This document shows positions 13,763-22,793 of a stretch of DNA of 33,766 nucleotides, one piece after another. This DNA is from Oscillospiraceae bacterium (GTDB lineage: Bacteria > Bacillota > Clostridia > Oscillospirales > CAG-272), in assembly GCA_015063645.1 (NCBI GenBank), contig SVTS01000024.1, positions 1 to 33,766 on the forward strand, in the 5' to 3' direction. Positions within the stretch are counted from its first letter, which is position 1. Every line of letters starts with the position of its first letter. The translations under genes and the position numbers were made by a program. The notes beneath the pieces are model-generated. The model did no database searches. It saw nothing but the letters and a program-made list of their open reading frames with translations, and was not told the origin of the DNA.

Positions 13763-16108
13763 TCAGTTACCTACCGTAACTTCGTATTCGCGGGTGACGT
13801 GCCTGGTTTTGCTGACGCGGACAGTGTACGTGCCGGCGGGGACGTTGTCGATTTGGTAAGAATCGGCTGTGACGGTGACTGTCACACCGTCAACCGCAGT
13901 CCCGTCTTTGAGAAGTTCAATTGTGACATTTCCTTCGCCAATCGATGTGATGCTGCCTCGGATGGTGTAAGTTTGAATAGTCTTGAATACGGGGTAAGGA
14001 TAGTCGGAATCTCCCATCGTCCAGACGGTGACAAAGTCAAAACCAACGTAGGTGGACTGCTGCTGCATCTGTACATCAGTGCAGGCGACGGTCATACCGG
14101 GGATGTCTGCCGTGGGCGCGGAGCAGTCGTCGGAACCGATGCCGTTCTGGATACGGCCAAGATCGTCCGTGGCACAGCCGCCGAGGTAGTAGCAGTTGGA
14201 GATGGAGACGTTGTTGTATGCCTTTCCCACGATAGCGCCGATGTAGGTAGAAAGAACTGGTGCAGAATCATCAGAAGTTTTGTACAGCATACCCGTCACG
14301 GTGCCAATGTTATAACAATTCTGAATGAATGCCTCCGCTTTGGATTCACCTCCTGCAAGATAACCGACAATGCCGCCCACATTTTGACCGCCGTAAAATG
14401 CCCCCGTATTGAAGCAGTTGCGGATAGCTGTTTTTACCGCATAACCAACGATACCGCCCGCATACTGCATACTGCTGGTTGTGCCTGTCGGTGTAGGCAT
14501 GGAGCCGGTGTTGTAGCAGTTCTCAATGGTGGAACCGGAGGCAACATAAGCAACGATGCCTCCCGCATAGGAGGAGTAGGAGGGGAAGGTGGAAGCAGAA
14601 ACATCGCCACTGTTTGTGCAGTCCCCAAAGGTAAACGTTACATTGGAGTCGTTAGAATAGCAATATCCCACGATACCGCCTGCATAGGAGGCAGAAACGG
14701 TACCGTTGTTCGTGCAGTTTGTAAATGTGACGGAAGAATACATATCACAACATCCTACGATGCCGCCCGCATAGGAGTAGGAGGAGGAGGCAGAAACGGT
14801 ACCTTTATTCGTACAGTTAGTGAAAGTGGCGGAAGCGCAATATCCCGCCACGCCTCCCGCATAGGAGGAGTAGGAGGGGGAGGAGACGGACGAGGAGGCA
14901 GAAACAATTCCGCTGTTTGTGCAGTCTGTAAATGTAGCGGAAGAATACCTATTACAACACCCTACGATACCTCCGGCATAGCGGGCGGAAATAGCTCCGC
15001 TGTTCGTGCAGTTAGTAAAAGTGGTGGAAGAATAAGCATCGCTCCCTCCCACGATGCCGCCCGCATAGGAGTAGTAGGAGGAGGAAACAGAAATGATACC
15101 GCTGTTCGCGCAGTTTGTAAATGTGGCGGAAGCGCGGCCATCGCAATACCCCGTGATTCCTCCCGCATAGGAGGCAGAAACAGTTCCACTGTTTCTGCAA
15201 TCTGTGAATGTGGCGTAAGAATGCTCATCGCAATACCCCGTGATTCCTCCCGCATAGGAATCATAAGAGGAAGAGAAGGCAAAAACATCGCCACTGTTCG
15301 TGCAGTTTTCCATTACGGCAGAAATGGAAGAATAGCCGTTAAAATTAACTTCATCTTTACAATGTCCGATAATGCCGCCGACACACCTTTCGCCGGAAAC
15401 GGGGCTGTTTTCGTTTTTGTAGGTATTCAGAGACAGGATGAGGGCAGCGTCGGCAGAAGAGCTTCCTTTTGCGTACCCGTACATCTGCCCAATAAGTCCG
15501 CCGACTTTTTCTTCGCCGAGGATTGCGGAATCTTTCACCGTACATCCTGTGATAGAGTACGCCGCCTCTGCTTCTGTCACATAATACTGCGCATATCCCA
15601 CCAGCGCACCGACGTAGTCCGCGGCGGTGATGTCGGCGTTTGCGATGGTCACATTTTTGAAGGTGGCGTTATAGCTGTACCCGAACAGTCCCTGGTAGCT
15701 CATCCACTCCGTGCCGTTCAGCGCTTCGATGAACATTCCGCTGACAGTGTGTCCGCCGCCGTCAAACGTACCGCTGAACGGGGCGTTGGTGGTATCGTCT
15801 GTGTAGGCACCGATGGGTGTCCACTTCTTCGCGGACAATGTCCAATTATCCGCACTCGTATCATTCAGCACAATATCCGCAGTCAGCTTGATATACTTTC
15901 CCGCGTACGTCGTACCGCTGTTGACCGACTCCGCCAGATACGCCAACTGTTCTGCTGTGGCGATCTGATACGGGTCAGCTTCCGTGCCCATGCCGCCGGC
16001 AAATCCACTTGCGGCTGTGCCGTCCCATGCCGCCGCGCTAACTCCCACCGCAAACATCACGCAGCAAATCATCGCCGCGGCGGCGATCAGCCAAAGTTTC
16101 CGTTTCAT
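13763..16108 (-). CDS. Secreted GLUG-repeat beta-helix protein
   Basis: This 781-residue protein has a Sec signal peptide ending near GVSAAAW (residue 26). An entry region with GTEADPYQIATAEQLAYLAE follows, which is typical of secreted bacterial GLUG proteins. Residues of about 170-640 carry at least a dozen repeats built on Y/V-A/G-GGIVGYC...ATFTNCTNSGTVSAS, predicted to form a right-handed beta-helix. The last 70 residues (about 712-781) look like a small Ig-like carboxypeptidase-regulatory domain. There is no LPXTG, dockerin, S-layer or membrane anchor, so it is probably secreted or held by unknown contacts. A role in adhesion or carbohydrate binding is inferred. GGGGAGG precedes the ATG. 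The repeats are rich in Ser, Tyr and Cys. Confidence 0.85.
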   Translation of the reverse strand: MKRKLWLIAAAAMICCVMFAVGVSAAAWDGTAASGFAGGMGTEADPYQIATAEQLAYLAESVNSGTTYAGKYIKLTADIVLNDTSADNWTLSAKKWTPIGAYTDDTTNAPFSGTFDGGGHTVSGMFIEALNGTEWMSYQGLFGYSYNATFKNVTIANADITAADYVGALVGYAQYYVTEAEAAYSITGCTVKDSAILGEEKVGGLIGQMYGYAKGSSSADAALILSLNTYKNENSPVSGERCVGGIIGHCKDEVNFNGYSSISAVMENCTNSGDVFAFSSSYDSYAGGITGYCDEHSYATFTDCRNSGTVSASYAGGITGYCDGRASATFTNCANSGIISVSSSYYSYAGGIVGGSDAYSSTTFTNCTNSGAISARYAGGIVGCCNRYSSATFTDCTNSGIVSASSSVSSPSYSSYAGGVAGYCASATFTNCTNKGTVSASSSYSYAGGIVGCCDMYSSVTFTNCTNNGTVSASYAGGIVGYCYSNDSNVTFTFGDCTNSGDVSASTFPSYSSYAGGIVAYVASGSTIENCYNTGSMPTPTGTTSSMQYAGGIVGYAVKTAIRNCFNTGAFYGGQNVGGIVGYLAGGESKAEAFIQNCYNIGTVTGMLYKTSDDSAPVLSTYIGAIVGKAYNNVSISNCYYLGGCATDDLGRIQNGIGSDDCSAPTADIPGMTVACTDVQMQQQSTYVGFDFVTVWTMGDSDYPYPVFKTIQTYTIRGSITSIGEGNVTIELLKDGTAVDGVTVTVTADSYQIDNVPAGTYTVRVSKTRHVTREYEVTVGN
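14560..15330 (-). repeat. Degenerate tandem DNA repeats within the beta-helix gene
   Basis: About eight coding repeats of roughly 70-110 bases share nearly identical cores, for example CCGCATAGGAG (complement of the Tyr-Ala-Gly-Gly codons) and GTTAGTAAAAGTG/GTTTGTAAATGTG variants. Unequal unit length and Ser-rich insertions suggest gain and loss of units by recombination. Confidence 0.8.
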
Positions 16109-16169
16109 AATGAAACCTCCCCAATATTTTTTTCTCCCGAGGTTTTACCCTCTATTAATAAAGACAATA

Positions 16170-16184
16170 CTAAACCCTGTTTAG
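16170..16184. promoter_or_regulatory. 15-bp palindrome upstream of the beta-helix gene
   Basis: CTAAACCCTGTTTAG has perfect six-base arms (CTAAAC/GTTTAG) around a three-base centre, about 60 bases before the beta-helix start codon. It could be an operator. I could not define a convincing -35/-10 pair around it. Confidence 0.35.
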
Positions 16185-16218
16185 GTTTTATATTCCTGCT
16201 ATTGTTTACAAAATATTC

Positions 16219-16250
16219 ACAAAAAAGGTGCCGCAGACCTGCGGCACCTT
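16219..16250 (-). terminator. Terminator of the sulfite-reductase-like gene
   Basis: AAGGTGCCGCAG (16225-16236) and CTGCGGCACCTT (16239-16250) form a long stem just after the stop codon. On the minus strand it is followed by a T-rich tail. Confidence 0.85.
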
Positions 16251-16254
16251 CCCG

Positions 16255-17190
16255 TTATGCTTTTGTTTTGATCTCCGCCGCGAGAATTTCGTCCTTTCTC
16301 GCCAGCATTTCGCCGCTGAAGAGGGCTTCTTCCAGTTTCTCCACGCCGATGCGGTCGATCGCCGCGCCGAGGCGTTCCTTCTGATAACCGTTCGCCCGGA
16401 ACCACAGCATGGTGGATTCCAGAATGGGGAAGATCTCCTCTTCTTTCACCAGACGGGACAGCGGTGTGCCCATGCGGGTATATTTGCCCCACGTGCCGCC
16501 CACATAGATTCTGTACACGGTTTCCGCTTCCGGTGCCACTGCGCCGAAGGGGCATCTGCCGATGCACACGCCGCAGTTCAGGCACTGTTCGCGGTTGATC
16601 ACAGCTTTACCGTTTTCGATTGCTACCGCGTGTGCGGGGCATCTCTCCTTGACCTGGCAGACCGCGCATCCGCGGCATTTATCCGCATCGTATACGGGGA
16701 CGCGGCGTCCCTCAACGCCGAAATCGTTCAGGCTGGGCTTCATGCAGCTGTTGGGGCATCCGCCTACGCCGATTTTGAACTTATGGGGCAGTGTCACGCC
16801 GCGCCAGCCGAGGTAATACTTTTCGTGGATTTCCTTAGCCAGCTTCTGGGTATCGCAGTTTCCGTACACACAGGTTGTTCCCTTGCACGCGGTGATGGGG
16901 CGCACTTTTGCGCCGGTGCCGCCGAAGGAGAGTCCTGCCTCTTCGATGAACGCGACAGCCGCGTCGATATTTTCATAGGGGATTCCGATGATCTCCGCGC
17001 ACTGGCGGCTGGTGAACGCCACTTTGCCGCTGCCGTATTTCTCCGCGCATTCCGCTACCGTTTTCAGCTGCTGTGCCGAAAATACGGTTCCGGGAGCCAG
17101 TGCCCGTCCGGAAAAACACTCCGTTCCGCGATTCTGCAGAAAGCCCATTCCTTTTACGCGGTTAATATCCGCCTGAGTCAGTTTTGCCAT
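16255..17190 (-). CDS. Sulfite/nitrite reductase-like siroheme iron-sulfur protein with two ferredoxin clusters
   Basis: This 311-residue protein has an N-terminal sulfite-reductase half-domain, then the siroheme/4Fe-4S region with ACKGTTCVYGNC (Cys102, 107, 112) and GGCPNSC (Cys145, 149). An inserted ferredoxin pair follows, CRGCAVCQVKERCP (172-184) and CLNCGVCIGRCP (203-213). Short proteins of this layout are common in anaerobic Clostridia and archaea and relate to AsrC and dissimilatory-like sulfite reductases. The electron donor and true substrate are unknown. I chose the ATG at 17190 with GGAGG nine bases upstream; the frame is open three codons further to a TTG with no ribosome site. 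It stands alone with its own promoter and terminator; asrA/asrB are not adjacent. Confidence 0.82.
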   Translation of the reverse strand: MAKLTQADINRVKGMGFLQNRGTECFSGRALAPGTVFSAQQLKTVAECAEKYGSGKVAFTSRQCAEIIGIPYENIDAAVAFIEEAGLSFGGTGAKVRPITACKGTTCVYGNCDTQKLAKEIHEKYYLGWRGVTLPHKFKIGVGGCPNSCMKPSLNDFGVEGRRVPVYDADKCRGCAVCQVKERCPAHAVAIENGKAVINREQCLNCGVCIGRCPFGAVAPEAETVYRIYVGGTWGKYTRMGTPLSRLVKEEEIFPILESTMLWFRANGYQKERLGAAIDRIGVEKLEEALFSGEMLARKDEILAAEIKTKA

Positions 17191-17222
17191 ATTCGACAAC
17201 CTCCGATGTTTCCGTTTTCTTT

Positions 17223-17251
17223 ATTATAACACATTTTCCGCATTTTGTAAA
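17223..17251 (-). promoter_or_regulatory. Sigma-A promoter of the sulfite-reductase-like gene
   Basis: On the minus strand TTTACA (17246-17251) and TATAAT (17223-17228) are separated by 17 bases, with a leader of about 25 bases to the start codon. Confidence 0.85.
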
Positions 17252-17314
17252 GATTGGACGGAACTTTTGTCGGATCATTCCGTCTGATAGTTAGAACCGA
17301 AAGGAGATGATTCC

Positions 17315-17704
17315 ATGAAGAAATTCACAGCGCTTTTTCTTGTGATATGCAGTTTTATCGTTGCCGCCGGATGCGGGCTTTCTTCCTGTGATAAATCGGA
17401 TGAATTCGTGATGGAGGGGTACTTCCTTCGTCTCACCGATGGGGAGTGTCTGATCGTGCTCAACCAAAAATCCCAAAACAAATACGGTGACACATATATG
17501 AAGCTGAACCCGGCTCCGCCGTGGAATCCGCCCGTTCTGCTGGATGCGTATCAAACGGGAGACCTTGTAGGTATCAGGGGATTGACGATCGCAGATCTGG
17601 ATCCGCGGGTGTTTGATCTCAGCGGCATAGAACTGAAAAAGAAAGGGAATATCGACAACATTCCCGATGAGATCCGCGCTCTTTTCGCGGACAGAATCGG
17701 ATAA
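17315..17704 (+). CDS. Hypothetical small lipoprotein
   Basis: This 129-residue protein has a signal peptide with lipobox VAAGC (Cys20), so it is expected on the outer membrane face. The mature part, beginning GLSSCDKSDEFVMEGYFLRLTDGECLIVL, may be a small beta-barrel of the OB or SH3 type, as in DUF3221-like lipoproteins, but no catalytic motif is seen. AAAGGAGATGATTCC precedes the ATG. It is a single-gene unit ended by a strong hairpin. No clear promoter was found in the 124-base divergent gap; an imperfect GACGGAA...TTCCGTC repeat is present there. Confidence 0.7.
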   Translation: MKKFTALFLVICSFIVAAGCGLSSCDKSDEFVMEGYFLRLTDGECLIVLNQKSQNKYGDTYMKLNPAPPWNPPVLLDAYQTGDLVGIRGLTIADLDPRVFDLSGIELKKKGNIDNIPDEIRALFADRIG

Positions 17705-17750
17705 AAAAGACGGAGATACCGCATGAAGAAAATGCGGTATCTCCGTTTTC
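17705..17750. terminator. Bidirectional terminator
   Basis: ACGGAGATACCGCAT (17710-17724) and ATGCGGTATCTCCGT (17732-17746) form a perfect 15-pair stem. TTTTC follows on the plus strand and CTTTTTT on the minus strand. It can end the lipoprotein transcript and the convergent glycosidase operon. Confidence 0.9.
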
Positions 17751-17756
17751 GTCAGA

Positions 17757-17930
17757 TCAGAAGTTTTTTTCACAGGCGTTCAGATATTCCGCGAAGCGCA
17801 GAAAAGAGGGACGCTCGGGAAGAGGGGCATGTGTCGGGGCAGTGTTGCGGAGGGAAACACGGTATGGGCATCCGGTGTGCAGGCACTGAGGCGCATTACT
17901 CCCGCAAAAAAGAATACCGTTGTGGCGCAT
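17757..17930 (-). CDS. Possible 57-residue ORF at the end of the glycosidase operon
   Basis: On the minus strand, 35 bases after the GH172 stop, an ATG at 17930 opens a 57-residue frame with four Cys residues in its first half (FCGSNAPQCLHTGC). It ends ERPSFLRFAEYLNACEKNF, which has coding-like composition. No ribosome site precedes the ATG. It would lie within the operon transcript, because the next terminator is at 17710-17746. It may be a real small protein, the remnant of a longer gene, or chance. The rest of this 260-base gap holds nothing else that I recognise. Confidence 0.25.
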   Translation of the reverse strand: MRHNGILFCGSNAPQCLHTGCPYRVSLRNTAPTHAPLPERPSFLRFAEYLNACEKNF

Positions 17931-17965
17931 ACCGTCGGTGGATACGAAGAATCTGTATTACCTGA

Positions 17966-19051
17966 TTATACAATTTCCAGATAATCCCGATCCGGAAGAG
18001 AGGGCAGCGTTTCGCAGGGATGATCCAGATAGAAGAACGCCACGGAGGAGATATCATCCTGCAGAGGCAGATACCGTCTGCCGGAACGCCAGCCGAGTGC
18101 CTGAATGGTTACGCGGAGATTTTCGTCAAACCGGATCGGATCAGTAACGTGCCAGCGATAGAGGGAGAATCTCTGCTGGGACGTGTACAGCCCATCGGGA
18201 GCATAGGGGATCATGCCGCTGTATGGTGTGCAGAAGGAAGTATACTGCTTATCCACATCGAAATTGTAAGCACCGCAGAAATAATCCTCCGTGCCGGTTC
18301 CGCAGATGGTGGGATATTCGCCGTCGCCGTCCATGTAGAACTTGATCTCGCCCTCGCCCCACCAGCCGTTGTTGTTGACTCCCCACGCCATGTAGGTGCC
18401 GATGTACTGTCCCTTGCCGGTGATTGTATCCAGAATCGTGTGTACATCTTTATAGGGCAGCGGATTGGAGCGGCGGAAATACGCATGGAAATAGCCGCAG
18501 TCCTCGCCCACATCGGTGAGGGTATAATCCACCTGATAATACAGAGTGAAGACTTCATCTGCCAGATTTTCTACGGTGATGCGGCATTTTTTGCGGAACG
18601 GCATCTGCCAGTAGCAGTTCAGTCCGTTGCGCGGATTGACACATACCGCCAGTGAGGAAAGCTGCCGATATACCGGCACATACGCATTGGCAAAGAAATC
18701 GCCCAGCGGGCATTCCACGGAGGGGATTTCACTGTCGCCCCAGTAGAAGCGGAGGATAACGTACCGTCCCGGTACACGGGCAGGCGTCAGCCAGATATGG
18801 TTGATGCATCCGGAGCCGTCGATTTCCGCCATGGTATAGGTGGTGTGCGGTTGAATATCCACGGATGGGGATACTTTCCAGCCTTTACCCAATTCTCGGG
18901 CACAGCCGGCTCCCGTTCCGCTTTCCGCCATGGCGCCGCCGCCTTTGCTTCCGTCAAAATTCTCCGGACTGATGGAGCGCGTCTTCGCATCGGACAGACG
19001 AAACAGATTGCTCATATCTGTGCCGACTCCGTTGAAGGGATAATCTTTCAT
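17966..19051 (-). CDS. GH172 (DUF2961) family glycoside hydrolase
   Basis: This 361-residue protein belongs to the DUF2961 jelly-roll family, now GH172, whose characterised members act on difructose dianhydride I and alpha-D-arabinofuranosides or fructofuranosides. Recognisable pieces are INHIWLTP near residue 83, RFYWGDSEIPSVECPLGDFF near 101-120, and the acidic active-site motif GTGTEDYFCGAYNF near 250-263. There is no signal peptide, so it acts in the cytoplasm on imported oligosaccharides. AAGGATG precedes the ATG. It starts 27 bases after the GH95 stop on the same transcript. Which furanoside it cleaves cannot be read from sequence. Confidence 0.88.
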   Translation of the reverse strand: MKDYPFNGVGTDMSNLFRLSDAKTRSISPENFDGSKGGGAMAESGTGAGCARELGKGWKVSPSVDIQPHTTYTMAEIDGSGCINHIWLTPARVPGRYVILRFYWGDSEIPSVECPLGDFFANAYVPVYRQLSSLAVCVNPRNGLNCYWQMPFRKKCRITVENLADEVFTLYYQVDYTLTDVGEDCGYFHAYFRRSNPLPYKDVHTILDTITGKGQYIGTYMAWGVNNNGWWGEGEIKFYMDGDGEYPTICGTGTEDYFCGAYNFDVDKQYTSFCTPYSGMIPYAPDGLYTSQQRFSLYRWHVTDPIRFDENLRVTIQALGWRSGRRYLPLQDDISSVAFFYLDHPCETLPSLPDRDYLEIV

Positions 19052-19078
19052 GAGAATGCATCCTTTCTGTTTGATTGG

Positions 19079-21355
19079 TCAGAAGCGAAGGCTGTATGTT
19101 TCGCCGGCTTTCACGGGGAATGACGTGATTCCGTTTTCACAAGAACTGCCCTCAGCTGTACAAATATGTGCCAAACGGCAGATGCCGTCATGATCCGCGC
19201 GGACAGCGGCTTCGGTAAGTTTGCCGTTTTCCCACGCGGCATCCACTGTGTAGCCGCCGCGGGCACGGAGTCCGGTGAAGGAGCCGTTTGCCCATTCTGC
19301 CGGCAGACAGGGAAGCAGCTCAATGGCTCCCGCATGGCTCTGGATCAGCATTTCCGCCACACCGGAGGTGCCGCCGAAGTTGCCGTCGATCTGGAACGGC
19401 GGATGGGTGTCCCACAGATTGGGCATGGTGCCGGTGGTGAGCAGCTGACGGTAGAGATCGTGTGCACGCTTGCCGTTTCCGGTGCGCGCCCATGTGTTCA
19501 GTCGGTGCGCCATTGCCCAGCCGGTGGATTTATCCCCGCGCATTTCCAGCGAAACCTCTGCTGCGGCGAGGAGTTCGGGGGTGTTCTTTGTTACAAGCGT
19601 ACCCGGATATACGCCCACCAGATGAGAGATGTGCCTGTGATGGGGATCGCCGATCTCTCCGTAGTGATTCTCTTCTCTGTATTCTTTCAGCTGACCGTCC
19701 TCGCCGATCTGTACGGGATCCAGCAGCGGCAGCTTTTCGCGGATGGAAGCGATCAGCGCATCCTTATCGCCGAGGATTTCAGCGGCGGCGAGCGTTTCCG
19801 TAAAGCATTCCCAGACCATGCACTGATCAAATGCACAGCCGCAGGTGCGGTAATATTCCTGCGTTTTGAGATCACGCTGTTCGGGGGATGCGGAGAACTC
19901 TACCAGCCATTTTCCGTCTTTCTCCACCAGCGTTTTTTCAAGGAATCGCGCCATGGATTTCAGCGGCGGATAGACGTCCCGGGCGAGGATTTCTCTGTCT
20001 CCCGTGAAGGCATAATAATCCCAGAACAGCATAGTGGTGAATGCGCCCGTACCGGGACCGGAATGGGATTTCGTACCGGGTCCGCTGACGGTATACGGCC
20101 ATGCAGAGGTGCCGATTGCCCAGCCGTTGCCGCCTTTTTCTTTCGAGAGTCTGTCCGGATACAGTTCACCGATATATTTGTCGGCGAACGTCTCCGTTTT
20201 ATCCATATAGGCGCGGCAGTAATCCACATACGGCTCAAATGTTTCCGTCAGATTGGTGAGGAACGCCGGCCAGTAGTTCATCTGGATATTGATGTTGTGC
20301 CAGTAGCCGCTGCCCCACGGAGGTCCGTCGTAGCGGTTCCATGTTCCCTGCAGATTGGGCGGGAGTGTGCCGGGACGTGCGGAGGAGATCAGCAGATATC
20401 GTCCGTACTGGAAGTACAGCTCTTCCAGATAGCGGCTCTCCTCGCCATTTTTGTAGTTTGCCAGCAGCTCATCCGTGGGGATTTTCGGCTCTTCGCCGCC
20501 GAAATCCACGCTGACGCGCTTATACAGGGACTGATAATCCTCGATATGCCGCTGACGGAGCAGAAAATATCCCAGTTCGGCGGCGGCATCCACCCGGGAA
20601 GCAACTTCCGGATGCGGATGCGGATTGCCTGCGTTTTTCTTTGCGGGATCGTTTTCCAGGAATACGCGGCTTTCCAACTTGTAATCCGTACCGAATGCGG
20701 CGATGATGTATGCGCTGTCCGCGCCTTCCACGCGCAGTGTATCCTCACCGGGGATGATTTCGCCGCCAACGGTGAACAGAGCGAACTGCGCCTCAAAATG
20801 GACGCGGTATTCGCCGTATACGCCGCCGATGGAAATTTTGTTGTCCATGACGATGGAATAGGCTTCGTCCCGGCTCTCGCCGCCAAAAGGCAGTTCGGGA
20901 CGCATGGTGAAGGAAAGCGCGCCATGCTGGGAAGCGCCAAGGGAAATCGCCAGCACCTTATCCGGATAGCTTGCCAGATATTCCCGGCTGTAGATCACGT
21001 CGCCCACTTTGTAGGTCACACCTGCCGTGCCGTAATCGAGACGGAGATAGCGGCGGTAGCCGGTGACTTCTTCGTGACCGAAATCCAGATACAGCTCCGC
21101 GAAATTGGCGAGTCCGCCTCGGCGGTCAATGCCGTAACCGAGCAGGGGCGTGACAAGGGAGTTTTCCGTGATCTGCACACGCTCCGTACCGGTGCGTCCG
21201 AAAATATTGGCGCCGAACCAGCCGCATCCGATGGGCAGGGACCACTTCTCCCATCCGTCGTTCGGACCGGGTTTGCTGCCGCCGTGATTGCATATCTCGT
21301 CTCCGTCCGTGGGCGCTGGAGAGGTATACCACAGCATCATTTCTTTATCTGTCAT
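19079..21355 (-). CDS. GH95 family glycosidase (alpha-L-fucosidase or alpha-L-galactosidase)
   Basis: This 758-residue enzyme matches family GH95. The N-terminal domain starts MLWYTSPAP with [13 protein letters not shown]. The (alpha/alpha)6 barrel has [21 protein letters not shown] and [18 protein letters not shown] (about 333-370), SASPEQ (about 488, with the candidate acid Glu) and FQIDGNFGG (about 655, with the conserved Asp). The catalytic Asn pair used by this family is present in NINIQMN. No signal peptide is visible, implying a cytoplasmic location. I chose the ATG at 21355, which lies just after the stop of the FAD gene with AAGGA upstream; the frame is open 28 codons further but overlaps that gene. 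Fucosidase versus galactosidase activity is not decided by sequence. Confidence 0.92.
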   Translation of the reverse strand: MTDKEMMLWYTSPAPTDGDEICNHGGSKPGPNDGWEKWSLPIGCGWFGANIFGRTGTERVQITENSLVTPLLGYGIDRRGGLANFAELYLDFGHEEVTGYRRYLRLDYGTAGVTYKVGDVIYSREYLASYPDKVLAISLGASQHGALSFTMRPELPFGGESRDEAYSIVMDNKISIGGVYGEYRVHFEAQFALFTVGGEIIPGEDTLRVEGADSAYIIAAFGTDYKLESRVFLENDPAKKNAGNPHPHPEVASRVDAAAELGYFLLRQRHIEDYQSLYKRVSVDFGGEEPKIPTDELLANYKNGEESRYLEELYFQYGRYLLISSARPGTLPPNLQGTWNRYDGPPWGSGYWHNINIQMNYWPAFLTNLTETFEPYVDYCRAYMDKTETFADKYIGELYPDRLSKEKGGNGWAIGTSAWPYTVSGPGTKSHSGPGTGAFTTMLFWDYYAFTGDREILARDVYPPLKSMARFLEKTLVEKDGKWLVEFSASPEQRDLKTQEYYRTCGCAFDQCMVWECFTETLAAAEILGDKDALIASIREKLPLLDPVQIGEDGQLKEYREENHYGEIGDPHHRHISHLVGVYPGTLVTKNTPELLAAAEVSLEMRGDKSTGWAMAHRLNTWARTGNGKRAHDLYRQLLTTGTMPNLWDTHPPFQIDGNFGGTSGVAEMLIQSHAGAIELLPCLPAEWANGSFTGLRARGGYTVDAAWENGKLTEAAVRADHDGICRLAHICTAEGSSCENGITSFPVKAGETYSLRF

Positions 21356-21371
21356 ATGGAAACTATTCCTT

Positions 21372-22640
21372 TCAGATATGTCCGATGTCTTCACTTTCTG
21401 TTTTTGCCTTTGCGTCTTCAGGAACCCACGCATCGTCAAAGTGGATCATGACGCCGCCTTCAGTCAGACGGGACTGCAGCTGTGCAATGTCCACATCGCC
21501 GACGGCACATCCGCTTTCGATGGCGAGAACAGCTGCTTCGCCGGCAGCCTGACCGGTGAGGATTGCCGGGGGAATCACGCGGAGAACATCCCACGCGTAA
21601 CCGGAACCGGAGGCACTGCGGCCGGCGGTGATCATGTTCGGGAAGCCCTTGCGGACCAGCGTGCGCAGAGGAACTTCATACAGCAGATCCTTGTAGGTGA
21701 AATCGCAGATCGCACCGACGGAATCGTCAAAGTGGCGGTACGCATCCTCCGGGGTCAGCGTGTAATCACCGTCGATGCGGCAGGTGGTGCGGAAGCTGGG
21801 CATGCCGGGCATCATCACCAAGTCCCGCGTCCAGCGATCGGTTTTCTTGAGTTTGGAGAGCATCAGGGACTGATTGTCAATCAGATATTCGGATACTTCA
21901 TCCACCGTCAGACCGGACCACAGCGGCTTGTCGGCAGGCTGATTTTTGCCGAAAAGATTGATTCCGCCGCCGCCCATGCCGACGTAAATGTTGCCGATAT
22001 TGCCGGTTTCAATGGCTTTTTTGCATGAATCCAGTGTGACGCCTTTGGCGGTGTAAGTGTAGAAATTCTTTCCGGGTACGACCGGAACGCCGGCACGACG
22101 GAGCATATCCGCGTCACCTGTGGTGTCGATCACCATCTTTGCGCGGCAGAATTCTCTGCCGGATTTGCTTTCCGTAATCACACCGGTACATACGCCGTTC
22201 TCCATCACGGGAACGGAAGCGATGCAGTCATAGAGCAGTTCCACACCGGCGGAGGTGATCTGTTCCATCAGCACAAGTGCGAAGATGTAGGGGGAATAGC
22301 GGCAGGTGTAGCGGTGGCAGTTTTCCTTGTCCTCCGGCTCGCCGTTTTTCCACTCTTCGGGAATCGTATCCCAGGAATACTGTGCGGAAAGACGGAGCAG
22401 TTTTTCCGCCAGACCGGTGACGATCTGAATACCCCGTCCGTTGCACATGGGGACGAAAAGATTGATCAGCCCCAGCGTTGCAAGACCGCCGAGAATATTG
22501 GATTTTTCCAGCAGCAGGACCTTCCTCCCGCGCTCAGCCGCGGAAAGGGCAGCGGCAATGCCTGCCACGCCGCCTCCGGCAACGATAATATCATATTCTC
22601 CCCGCACGGGGATTTTTTCTTCACGGATAAACTCGCTCAT
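21372..22640 (-). CDS. FAD-dependent oxidoreductase (FAD_oxidored family)
   Basis: This 422-residue flavoprotein has a Rossmann FAD-binding N-terminus, [31 protein letters not shown] (about residues 16-46). Further signatures are [35 protein letters not shown] and a C-terminal [32 protein letters not shown]. Such proteins are often encoded beside glycoside hydrolases in Clostridia and other bacteria, where oxidation of a sugar or glycan has been proposed; the substrate is unknown. It is the first gene of the operon, with AAAGAGG before the ATG and a consensus promoter about 50 bases upstream. The GH95 gene begins 16 bases after its stop. Confidence 0.87.
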   Translation of the reverse strand: MSEFIREEKIPVRGEYDIIVAGGGVAGIAAALSAAERGRKVLLLEKSNILGGLATLGLINLFVPMCNGRGIQIVTGLAEKLLRLSAQYSWDTIPEEWKNGEPEDKENCHRYTCRYSPYIFALVLMEQITSAGVELLYDCIASVPVMENGVCTGVITESKSGREFCRAKMVIDTTGDADMLRRAGVPVVPGKNFYTYTAKGVTLDSCKKAIETGNIGNIYVGMGGGGINLFGKNQPADKPLWSGLTVDEVSEYLIDNQSLMLSKLKKTDRWTRDLVMMPGMPSFRTTCRIDGDYTLTPEDAYRHFDDSVGAICDFTYKDLLYEVPLRTLVRKGFPNMITAGRSASGSGYAWDVLRVIPPAILTGQAAGEAAVLAIESGCAVGDVDIAQLQSRLTEGGVMIHFDDAWVPEDAKAKTESEDIGHI

Positions 22641-22691
22641 AACAGCCTCTTTCTGCCGCTGTGCGGCGGGAAAATGGAAATTTACAGATAA

Positions 22692-22720
22692 ATTATAGCA
22701 TCCTTTTCATGTTGTGTCAA
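22692..22720 (-). promoter_or_regulatory. Consensus sigma-A promoter of the FAD-GH95-GH172 operon
   Basis: On the minus strand TTGACA (22715-22720) and TATAAT (22692-22697) have a 17-base spacer. Such a perfect promoter before a catabolic operon suggests control by a repressor, but no clear operator palindrome was seen next to it. Confidence 0.92.
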
Positions 22721-22740
22721 TGTGAGGGGGAAGATTTAAC

Positions 22741-22776
22741 AAAAACAAAACAAGCTGCCCTTTTGCGGCAGCTTGT
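22741..22776 (-). terminator. Terminator of the PpiC membrane foldase gene
   Basis: ACAAGCTGCC (22750-22759) and GGCAGCTTGT (22767-22776) pair fully around a seven-base loop. The minus-strand transcript then runs into TTTGTTTTTG. Confidence 0.88.
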
Positions 22777-22793
22777 TATATTGTTTGACTTGA

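Noticed and set aside
14560-15330. Regular repeats considered as a CRISPR array
   Set aside because: The repeats vary in length, are in frame, and encode beta-helix units. There are no constant direct repeats with unique spacers and no cas genes.
13799-16384. 861-codon open frame on the plus strand
   Set aside because: It is antisense to the GLUG-repeat gene, has a biased Arg/Gly/Val composition and no recognisable domain. The repeats of the real gene keep the opposite frame open.
17723-17965. 80-codon plus-strand frame after the lipoprotein gene
   Set aside because: It begins inside the terminator stem, lacks a ribosome site and is Arg-rich, as expected for a chance frame.
19166-21451. 761-codon open frame on the plus strand
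   Set aside because: It lies antisense to the clear GH95 gene, and its product shows no family motif and no start context.
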